Source: Actinomycetes bacterium (GTDB lineage Bacteria > Actinomycetota > Thermoleophilia > Gaiellales > Gaiellaceae). Taken from it: a stretch of DNA of 5,262 nt. Numbering within the stretch: the stretch's first letter is position 1; every line of letters starts with the position of its first letter. The stretch covers positions 1 to 5,262 of the forward strand of contig JANXXF010000070.1 in the NCBI GenBank assembly GCA_025350775.1, in the 5' to 3' direction. A program made the position numbers and the translations under genes. Below, in pieces: positions 1-5,262 of this stretch. The notes beneath the pieces were generated by a model. That model was not told where the DNA came from. It ran no database searches and was given only the letters and a program-made list of their open reading frames with translations.

Positions 1-263
1 GTTGTCTCCACGGGTGGATTCAAGCACAGGGGTACCGGGTGGCCGTGGGACACCCGCTACTTTTCGGGGCACACTCGCGTTCTGCGGACGGCGCGGGCAG
101 CGCGGCCGTTTTCGCGAGCCTTCCACCCAGGCGTCTCCGCCCGAGCTCGCGAAAACGGCCGCGCAGCCGGCGCCGTCCGCAGAACGCGAGTGTGCCCCGA
201 AAAGTAGCGGGTGTCCCACGGCCACCCGGTACCCCTGTGCTTGAATCCACCCGTGGAGACAAC
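1..263. repeat. Large near-perfect inverted repeat (119-bp arms, 25-nt loop)
   Basis: Position i pairs with position 264-i. The left arm is 1-119 and the right arm 145-263; I count 117 of 119 matching positions, with mismatches at 95/169 and 99/165. The loop at 120-144 is not self-complementary. The right arm holds the region upstream of tig plus its first 11 coding bases, so the left arm is an inverted copy of the tig start region. The repeat begins at base 1 of the window, so its true outer limit is unknown. As RNA or single-stranded DNA it would form a very stable hairpin. Both arms also carry a small internal hairpin (GGGTG/CACCC, 37-55 and its mirror). I see no tRNA, transposase or promoter I would defend. 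A fold-back artefact at a contig end is at least as likely as a real palindrome. Confidence 0.95.
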
Positions 264-1620
264 GGCAGAGGAGCTGGGTAACGATCGTGTGCGGCTGACC
301 GTCGAGGTCCCGGTGCACGATCTGAAGCACGCGGTCGAGCACGCCGCCGGCGACCTGTCGGAGTCCGTGAAGATCCCCGGGTTCCGCAAGGGCAAGATCC
401 CGCTGCCCGTTCTCGTCTCGAAGCTCGGCAAGGAGCGGATCTTCGGCGAGGCTGTCTCCACGCATATCGGCGGCTGGTTCCGCTTCGCGGCGACGAAGAG
501 CCGCCTGCGCCCGACCACTCGCCCCGAGTACGACTTCCAGCTGCCGCTGTCGAGCGACGTGCCGTGGACGTTCACTGCCGAGTTCAACGTGCAGGCGAAG
601 GCCGTCGTGCCGGACTGGACGACGCTCGAGGTCGGCGTCCCGGACGCGTCGGTGCCGGACGAGCTCGTGCAGCAGGAGATCGAGGAGCTGCAGCGCATGG
701 TTGCCGAGCTGATCCCGGTCGACGGTCGCGGCGCCCAGGCGGGCGACACGATCGTCGTCGACCTCGTCGACGACGAGGGCGAGGGTCAGCGTGACCTCGT
801 GCTCGAGCTCGGCATCGGCCGCGTGCTGCCGGCGCTCGAGCAGGCGCTGCAGGGGATGAAGGCCGGCGACGAGCGCGTGATCGACTACCCGACCCGCGAG
901 GGCCAGGAGCTGAAGCTGACCGCCACGGTCAAGGATCTGAAGGAGAAGGTGCTGCCGCCCGCCGATGATGAGCTGGCGAAGGCGGCGAGCGAGTTCGACA
1001 CGTTCGCCGAGCTGCGCGCCGACATCGAGGCGAAGCTGAAGGAGCAGATCGAGCAGGAGATCGAGGCCGACTTCCGGCTCTCCGTCGCCGATGCGCTGGC
1101 AAAGGCGTCGAAGGTGGCGCCGGCCGACTCGCTCGTCGAAGTGCGCGCCTCCGAGCTCGTCAACGCGCGCATCGAGTGGCTGCGCCGTCGCGGCCTGCCG
1201 CCCGAGATGTACCTGCAGGCCAACAACATCACGCCGCAGCAGTTCGTCGAGGACGCCCGCACCGAGGCCCGTGACGCGCTGGCGCGCGAGCTGGCGCTCG
1301 AGGCCGTCGCCGAGCAGCTCGCCATCGACGTCACCGACGAGGAGCTGCGCGAGGTCGTGCGCGAGCAGGTCGCCTCGCAGGGTGACGTTGAAGACGTCGA
1401 GGCAACGGTCGATCAGATCTTTATGCACGGTGGCGCCGGAGACCTTCGCGACGACATGCGCCTCTCCCGTGCTCTCGACCGTATCGTCACCGAAGTGAAG
1501 CGCATTCCGATGGAGGTCGCCGCCGCACGCGAGGCGATCTGGACACCCGAGAAGGAGCAGGCGGAGAAGGCAGCCGCCGCACCCAAGTTGTGGACACCCG
1601 GCAGCAAGGAGCCAGCATGA
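253..1620 (+). CDS. tig: Trigger factor (ribosome-associated chaperone)
   Basis: Trigger factor binds the ribosome next to the peptide exit tunnel and shields nascent chains in the cytoplasm. The product is 455 aa, normal for the family. The N-terminal ribosome-binding domain has the signature GFRKGK at residues 43-48, the same numbering as the E. coli F44-R45-K46 loop; this is the main reason for choosing the GTG at 253 over the in-frame start at 211. A PPIase-like domain spans about residues 155-232 (GDTIVVDL near 164, LELGIGR near 184-190, GMKAGDE at 201-207). The substrate-cradling C-terminal domain follows from about 235 (DDELAKAASEFDTFAELR). The PPIase domain is short and has LPAL where E. 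coli has IPGF, so proline isomerase activity is doubtful. The tail carries two WTP motifs. There is no clear Shine-Dalgarno before the GTG, and the first codons lie in the inverted repeat. The gene is first in the tig-clpP-clpX operon and its stop overlaps the clpP start. Confidence 0.96.
   Translation: METTAEELGNDRVRLTVEVPVHDLKHAVEHAAGDLSESVKIPGFRKGKIPLPVLVSKLGKERIFGEAVSTHIGGWFRFAATKSRLRPTTRPEYDFQLPLSSDVPWTFTAEFNVQAKAVVPDWTTLEVGVPDASVPDELVQQEIEELQRMVAELIPVDGRGAQAGDTIVVDLVDDEGEGQRDLVLELGIGRVLPALEQALQGMKAGDERVIDYPTREGQELKLTATVKDLKEKVLPPADDELAKAASEFDTFAELRADIEAKLKEQIEQEIEADFRLSVADALAKASKVAPADSLVEVRASELVNARIEWLRRRGLPPEMYLQANNITPQQFVEDARTEARDALARELALEAVAEQLAIDVTDEELREVVREQVASQGDVEDVEATVDQIFMHGGAGDLRDDMRLSRALDRIVTEVKRIPMEVAAAREAIWTPEKEQAEKAAAAPKLWTPGSKEPA
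1606..1611 (+). promoter_or_regulatory. Shine-Dalgarno that fixes the clpP start
   Basis: AAGGAG lies 5 nt upstream of the ATG at 1617, inside the last codons of tig. It supports the ATG at 1617 over the in-frame start at 1590 and over the internal ATG at codon 7. With the ATGA overlap it points to translational coupling of clpP to tig. Confidence 0.75.
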
Positions 1621-2201
1621 GCCCGTTGATTCCCATGGTCGTCGAGCAGACGTCGCGCGGCGAGCGCGCCTTCGACATCTACTCCCGGCTCCTGAACGAG
1701 AGGATCATCTTCCTCGGCACGCCGATCGACGACCAGGTCGCGAACCTGATCGTCGCCCAGCTGCTGCACCTCGAGTCGGAGGATCCCGACAAGGACATCT
1801 CGATCTACATCAACTCGCCGGGCGGCTCGGTGTACGCCGGCCTCGCGATCTACGACACCATTCAGTTCATCAAGCCGGACGTGTCGACCATCTGCGTCGG
1901 CATCGCGATGAGCATGGGCGCCCTGCTGCTGGCCGGCGGGAAAGAGGGAAAGCGGCGGGCCCTGCCGAACTCCAAGATCCTGATCCATCAGGTGTGGGGA
2001 GGGTTCCAGGGACAGGCGACCGACATCGAGATCCATGCCCGCGAAACGCTCGCCCTCAAGCGCAAGCTCGAGGAGATCATGGCGCTGCACACGGGGCAGG
2101 CCCTCGAGAAGGTCGCGGCGAATATGGACCGCGATTACTTCATGACGGCTGACGAAGCGAAGGACTACGGCGTCATCGACGCCGTGATCAAGCACCGCTG
2201 A
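1617..2201 (+). CDS. clpP: ATP-dependent Clp protease proteolytic subunit ClpP
   Basis: ClpP is the serine peptidase that forms the double-ring chamber into which ClpX or ClpC feed unfolded proteins. The product is 194 aa, typical without a long propeptide. The catalytic triad is visible: Ser99 in GIAMSMGA, His124 in ILIHQ and Asp173 in DRDYFM. The oxyanion and strand motif INSPGGSVYAGLAIYD (residues 66-81) and the handle-helix region with ETLALKRKLEEIMALHTG (143-160) are also present. The start overlaps the tig stop (ATGA) and has a good Shine-Dalgarno. clpX follows after 52 bp. Only one clpP is present here, although many actinobacteria carry two adjacent paralogues; a second may lie elsewhere. 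The active-site context is AMS, where many family members have AAS, a mild variation that leaves the serine intact. Confidence 0.98.
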   Translation: MSPLIPMVVEQTSRGERAFDIYSRLLNERIIFLGTPIDDQVANLIVAQLLHLESEDPDKDISIYINSPGGSVYAGLAIYDTIQFIKPDVSTICVGIAMSMGALLLAGGKEGKRRALPNSKILIHQVWGGFQGQATDIEIHARETLALKRKLEEIMALHTGQALEKVAANMDRDYFMTADEAKDYGVIDAVIKHR

Positions 2202-2243
2202 TCCTCCGTCCGGGGTCTGGCGCGATCCCGATTTTCGATGTAC

Positions 2244-2250
2244 AAGGAGA
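2244..2250 (+). promoter_or_regulatory. Shine-Dalgarno for the clpX GTG start
   Basis: AAGGAGA sits just upstream of the GTG at 2254, with 4 nt between GGAG and the start codon. An ATG at 2252 is in a different frame and does not give ClpX, so the GTG is the real start. Confidence 0.75.
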
Positions 2251-2253
2251 GAT

Positions 2254-3525
<1,272 letters not shown>

Positions 3526-3532
3526 GGCGGGG

Positions 3533-3548
3533 GCGCCCGGAGGGGCGC
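3533..3548 (+). terminator. Possible terminator after clpX
   Basis: A 6-bp GC stem, GCGCCC with loop GGAG and GGGCGC, lies 7 nt after the clpX stop and is followed by a modest T-rich run (TCTCTTGT at 3551-3558). The position is right for ending the tig-clpP-clpX operon. The stem is short and no true U-tract follows, so this is tentative. The rest of the 109-bp gap up to 3634 shows nothing else I can name. Confidence 0.35.
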
Positions 3549-3634
3549 GCTCTCTTGTCGGGACATGGCCCTCAGCGGCGGGGCTCGATCGGCCATCTTG
3601 TCGGGGCGCTCCGGTGCGCATACCGTCGGCGGGC

Positions 3635-3895
3635 GTGTCGACGCTCTCCGTGTTCTATGGCATCGTTATCAAGATGTTCTTCGACGACCACGATCCTCCG
3701 CACCTCCACGTTGAGTACGCCGGACAGGAGGCGAAGGTCGGCCTTGCGGGCGGTGAACTGATGCGCGGGGTGATCCCGCCACGCGCGCTGCGCCTCGTGC
3801 GAGAGTGGATCATCCTTCACCGGGACGAGCTGGAGGAGAACTGGCGGCTCGCGAAGGCGATGCAACCTGTGCGTCGGGTGGAGCCGCTGCCGTGA
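3635..3895 (+). CDS. DUF4160 family protein
   Basis: This is a small cytoplasmic protein of 86 aa, the usual size for DUF4160. It starts STLSVFYGIVIKMFF, where family members typically have a short lead-in to F-Y-G-I. It then has the hallmark DPPHLHVEY at residues 20-28, a short beta region with conserved Ala-Lys (33-34), and a C-terminal helix LVREWIILHRDELEENW (54-70). I chose the GTG at 3635 because homology begins there; the upstream reading frame back to 3476 runs through the clpX end and has no family resemblance. The Shine-Dalgarno is weak. The stop overlaps the next gene's start by 4 nt (GTGA), so the two are coupled. DUF4160 and DUF2442 genes are often found as neighbours and have been suspected to be toxin-antitoxin-like modules, but the biochemical function is not established. 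No membrane segment or signal peptide is visible. Confidence 0.88.
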   Translation: MSTLSVFYGIVIKMFFDDHDPPHLHVEYAGQEAKVGLAGGELMRGVIPPRALRLVREWIILHRDELEENWRLAKAMQPVRRVEPLP

Positions 3896-4179
3896 CGCTC
3901 GCGCCGCCGATGATCTCTGTCGTCCCGCTCGAGCCGTATACGGTGCGCTGCTCGTTCGCCGACGGCGAGGTGCGCGACGTGGACATCGAGCCGGTGCTCG
4001 ATAAGGGCGTCTTCAGAGTGCTTCGCGATCCGAAACGGTTCGCAGAGGCCTTCCTCGACGAGGATTCGCACACGCTGGCCTGGCCGGGCGGCGTCGACCT
4101 CGATCGCGAGGTCATCTACGGCCTCTACCCGTCGGCGAGCACGCCGTGCGCGCGCATCTCGACGCCGCAGCGCGTCTGA
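3892..4179 (+). CDS. DUF2442 family protein
   Basis: The product is 95 aa. It matches the DUF2442 pattern: VVPLEPYTVRCSFADGEVRDVD (residues 10-31), then a block reading PVLDKGVFRVLRDPKRFAEAF (34-54), then the closing TLAWPGGVDLDREVIY (61-76). I chose the GTG at 3892 because it overlaps the preceding stop and has GGTGGAG at 3877-3883 at good spacing; the ATG at 3910 (codon 7) is possible but has no Shine-Dalgarno. The gene is coupled to the DUF4160 gene upstream, and the two probably act together. The family has no settled function; some members are described as helix-turn-helix-like or antitoxin-like partners, which is inference here. The last 18 residues, from about 78, are Pro/Ser/Arg-rich and lie beyond the conserved core. 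Confidence 0.88.
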   Translation: MTLAPPMISVVPLEPYTVRCSFADGEVRDVDIEPVLDKGVFRVLRDPKRFAEAFLDEDSHTLAWPGGVDLDREVIYGLYPSASTPCARISTPQRV

Positions 4180-4182
4180 GCG

Positions 4183-4208
4183 CGCCGGCCTTGCCCGCTA
4201 CGCCGGCG
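4183..4208. terminator. Weak hairpin between convergent genes
   Basis: CGCCGGC (4183-4189) can pair with GCCGGCG (4202-4208) across a 12-nt loop. It lies between the DUF2442 stop and the stop of the minus-strand gene, and overlaps the latter. Its place suggests a shared bidirectional terminator, but the stem is only 7 bp and has no U-tract on either side. Confidence 0.28.
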
Positions 4209-4485
4209 GGAGGTCGCGCAGAACGACCTCGTACGTCTCGACGGACGGCGCTTCCGGGCCGCCGCCGGGCAGGCCCTTGCGGGCGCGCTCTGACGCGCGC
4301 AGGTTGGCCTCGGTCTCCCAGAGCGTGATCGCGACGGCGCGGCCGGTCTCCCGGTCGATCAGGTCGAGGGCGCCGCGGTAGCCGGGGCTCGCCTGCGCCT
4401 GGCCGATCACGGCGGCGCGGAAGGCGAGCAGGTCGTCGGTCAGGTCGGCGAGGTCAGTGGTGATGCGGGTCACGCGGGCGTGCAT
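4198..4485 (-). CDS. Small ABM-like dimeric alpha-beta barrel protein
   Basis: The product is 95 aa, the size of a single ferredoxin-like dimeric alpha-beta barrel domain such as the antibiotic biosynthesis monooxygenase (ABM) family. Visible features are a first strand HARVTRITTDL, a helix (about 13-31), the turn SPGYRGALDLIDRETGR (33-49) and the strand-helix AITLWETEANLRASE (52-66), which resembles the conserved W-E-S/T-E-x-x-x-x-A-S-E stretch of these proteins. Members include small cofactorless oxygenases, haem-handling proteins and stress proteins, so the substrate cannot be told. The start is the ATG complementary to 4483-4485; the longer frame reaching 4818 runs antisense through the zinc-ribbon gene. 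Only a weak GAAG precedes the start. It is convergent with the DUF2442 gene and divergent from the zinc-ribbon gene, so it is its own transcription unit. Confidence 0.8.
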   Translation of the reverse strand: MHARVTRITTDLADLTDDLLAFRAAVIGQAQASPGYRGALDLIDRETGRAVAITLWETEANLRASERARKGLPGGGPEAPSVETYEVVLRDLPPA

Positions 4486-4516
4486 GCGGGCATCTTCACA
4501 GACCGTCCCCGCCCCC

Positions 4517-4548
4517 TTTACAGAGGCCATACAAATCGCGACTACTGT
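4517..4548 (+). promoter_or_regulatory. Candidate promoter for a leaderless zinc-ribbon mRNA
   Basis: TACTGT at 4543-4548 fits an actinobacterial TAnnnT -10 box and ends 7 nt before the ATG at 4556, so transcription could begin at the start codon itself. No Shine-Dalgarno precedes that ATG, which agrees with leaderless translation. TTTACA at 4517-4522 could be a -35 box, but its 20-nt spacing is longer than ideal. The 70-bp divergent gap 4486-4555 must also hold the promoter of the minus-strand gene, which I could not locate. Confidence 0.3.
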
Positions 4549-4555
4549 TTCGTAC

Positions 4556-4846
4556 ATGAGCACAACGACCTGTCCCTCCTGCAGTGGGCCTCTCACCGAG
4601 ATCGAGCGGAGCGGCGTCCTCATCGACGCGTGTCGCGACTGCCGCGGCATCTGGCTCGACCGGGGCGAGCTCGACAAGCTGATCGCGGCGGAGCGCGTCG
4701 CCGACGAGGACTTCCTCCGCGAGGTGCGCGGCGACACCGGCCCCCGGAGCTTCGACCGCGACGACGACGACGACGTCGAGTACGAGGGCAAGCGCAAGCC
4801 GAAGCGGCGCCGCAACATCCTCGAGGAGTTCCTCGACTTCGGGTAG
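4556..4846 (+). CDS. zf-TFIIB-type zinc-ribbon protein
   Basis: The product is 96 aa. The N-terminus has two cysteine pairs, Cys6/Cys9 (CPSC) and Cys26/Cys29 (CRDC), followed directly by RGIWLDRGELDKL (30-42), the characteristic signature of small bacterial zf-TFIIB-like zinc-ribbon proteins. The four cysteines should hold one zinc ion. The rest is charged and probably flexible: an acidic run of five Asp near residue 65, a basic stretch KRKPKRRR, then a C-terminal ILEEFLDFG that may be a short helix or peptide motif. The role of these proteins is unknown; nucleic-acid or protein binding is inferred from the fold and the basic tail. I start at the ATG at 4556 because the family signature begins there; the in-frame start at 4457 lies antisense to the neighbouring gene. 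There is no Shine-Dalgarno. Confidence 0.85.
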   Translation: MSTTTCPSCSGPLTEIERSGVLIDACRDCRGIWLDRGELDKLIAAERVADEDFLREVRGDTGPRSFDRDDDDDVEYEGKRKPKRRRNILEEFLDFG

Positions 4847-4886
4847 GGCGCATGTCGCGACGCGCTGTGCCGGGTCGCCTTCGGCC

Positions 4887-4940
4887 ATGGCGCCCGACTC
4901 AGCCGCCGCCGCCCCGGTCGTCTACATCACCACCGCCTAC
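4887..4940 (+). pseudogene. Possible 5' remnant of methionyl-tRNA synthetase gene
   Basis: An ATG at 4887, 40 nt after the zinc-ribbon stop, starts an Ala-rich lead followed by APVVYITTAY. Methionyl-tRNA synthetases commonly begin with a short lead and then a [FY]-[YF]-[IV]-T-T-[AP] strand just before the catalytic HIGH region. Here the resemblance stops after TTA, exactly where the clpX-derived sequence takes over, and no HIGH motif follows. This would be a gene start cut off by the clpX fragment. The match covers only about six residues, so it may be chance. There is no convincing Shine-Dalgarno. Confidence 0.35.
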
Positions 4941-5092
4941 GACGAGATCGAGCTGGTGTTCACCGATGACGCCCTCTGGGAGATCGCCGACAAGGCGCTC
5001 GAGCGGCAGACCGGCGCACGCGGCCTGCGCTCGATCATCGAGGGAGCGCTGCTCGAGGTGATGTCGACGAGCTCGCCGAAGAGTCGGCATAG
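4941..5092 (+). pseudogene. Truncated second copy of the clpX 3' end, with internal deletion
   Basis: Positions 4941-5064 match clpX 3265-3388 with one difference in 124 (T3369 to A5045). Positions 5065-5092 then match clpX 3498-3525, including the stop TAG, with one difference (G3522 to A5089). The copy therefore holds ClpX codons 338-378, with the GAR sensor-2 motif, plus the last 8 codons, and lacks 109 bp between them. Since 109 is not a multiple of three, the clpX stop is out of frame and the ORF opened at 4887 would run to 5216, through the stem-loop and into the opposite gene. It lacks the zinc domain, Walker motifs and pore loops, so it cannot be a working unfoldase. Homology may begin a few bases earlier (GCC TAC versus GCG TAT). 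No insertion-sequence ends or target-site duplications are evident. Confidence 0.92.
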
Positions 5093-5126
5093 CCGCAGCG
5101 GCCGTTACGGCCGGGCCGCCAGGATC

Positions 5127-5184
5127 ACCCGACGCTGCCTGCGCCGGCCCGTGCTGCTGTGGGCCGGCGCAGACTGCGTCGGGT
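5127..5184. terminator. Strong 58-nt stem-loop, likely bidirectional terminator
   Basis: The inner stem CTGCGCCGGCCC (5139-5150) pairs perfectly with GGGCCGGCGCAG (5161-5172) around a 10-nt loop. The outer stem ACCCGACGC (5127-5135) pairs perfectly with GCGTCGGGT (5176-5184), with a symmetric 3x3 internal loop between them. It lies 34 nt after the clpX-fragment stop and 4 nt beyond the minus-strand stop codon, between convergent genes, as expected for a shared terminator. There is no U-tract on either strand, which is common in high-GC bacteria. A smaller GGCCG-TTA-CGGCC hairpin lies at 5100-5112. Confidence 0.7.
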
Positions 5185-5188
5185 CGGC

Positions 5189-5262
5189 TCAGTTGCCGCC
5201 CGGGGTGAAGGCGTAGAGCTTGTTGCCTGCCGTGGTGGCCGGCGCGAAGCTGCGGTAGCCGG
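5189..5262 (-). CDS. 3' end of a gene running off the window (C-terminal 23 residues)
   Basis: Read on the minus strand, the last 74 bases give an open frame ending in TGA (complement of 5189-5191). The visible C-terminus is GYRSFAPATTAGNKLYAF followed by TPGGN. The NKLYAF stretch resembles a closing blade strand of PQQ-like, kelch or other beta-propeller proteins (compare the common LYAF or VYAF), but this is far too little to name a family. The strong stem-loop immediately downstream supports a real gene end here. Confidence 0.5.
   Translation of the reverse strand, partial: GYRSFAPATTAGNKLYAFTPGGN

Noticed and set aside
200..260. tRNA-like T-loop (TTGAATCC or GATTCAAGC) before tig
   Set aside because: The conserved T-loop bases do not fit, and no acceptor, D or anticodon arms can be folded around it.
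2..262. Mirror-image 80-aa ORFs on both strands
   Set aside because: They are nearly identical because the inverted repeat encodes the same frame on both strands; composition gives no sign of a real protein.
57..749. 230-aa minus-strand ORF through the inverted repeat and tig start
   Set aside because: It is antisense to tig, Ser/Thr/Arg-rich, and partly built from the palindrome.
4941..5092. Insertion-sequence-mediated duplication
   Set aside because: I see no transposase, terminal inverted repeats or target-site duplication flanking either clpX copy.
5093..5216. Coding extension of the chimeric frame to the stop at 5216
   Set aside because: It follows a frameshift, crosses a strong terminator-like hairpin, and overlaps the opposite gene end; composition is Arg/Ser-rich shadow-like.
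4887..5216. A new ClpX-like small adaptor gene
   Set aside because: Only 41 ClpX residues are kept, followed by frame-shifted sequence and no Shine-Dalgarno; a broken fragment explains it better.

Overview
The window is GC-rich, compact bacterial DNA. Its core is tig-clpP-clpX, all on the + strand: trigger factor, the ClpP peptidase and the ClpX unfoldase. The clpX start region, the high GC content, the GTG starts and a shortened trigger-factor PPIase domain suggest an actinobacterium. A deep lineage such as Thermoleophilia is my best guess, by resemblance only. The odd length and the features at both ends fit a short, possibly metagenomic, contig, but I cannot confirm this.

Layout. Positions 1-263 are one huge, nearly perfect inverted repeat (arms of about 119 bp, loop of 25 nt), and its right arm runs into the first codons of tig. 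Then come tig (253-1620), clpP (1617-2201, ATGA overlap with tig) and clpX (2254-3525), followed by a possible terminator. Next is a coupled pair of small genes, DUF4160 (3635-3895) and DUF2442 (3892-4179, GTGA overlap). Convergent to them is a small ABM-like dimeric alpha-beta barrel gene on the minus strand (4198-4485). Divergent from that gene is a zinc-ribbon (zf-TFIIB-like) gene (4556-4846), possibly leaderless.

The last part is the strangest. A short ORF start resembling the N-terminus of methionyl-tRNA synthetase (4887-4940) runs directly into a second, broken copy of the clpX 3' end (about 4941-5092). That copy has a 109-bp internal deletion and a frameshift. The few base differences from the intact clpX are synonymous in the clpX frame, so it looks like a piece of a diverged functional allele rather than a locally decayed duplicate. 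A strong 58-nt stem-loop (5127-5184) follows, then the 3' end of a minus-strand gene that leaves the window.

How the genes work together: trigger factor meets nascent chains at the ribosome, while ClpX unfolds substrates and feeds them to ClpP, so the first three genes form a protein folding and degradation operon. The small genes after it are accessory. I found no CRISPR array, rRNA, tRNA or transposase. The two points most worth checking are the terminal inverted repeat and the metG-like/clpX chimera; both could be real rearrangements or assembly artefacts.
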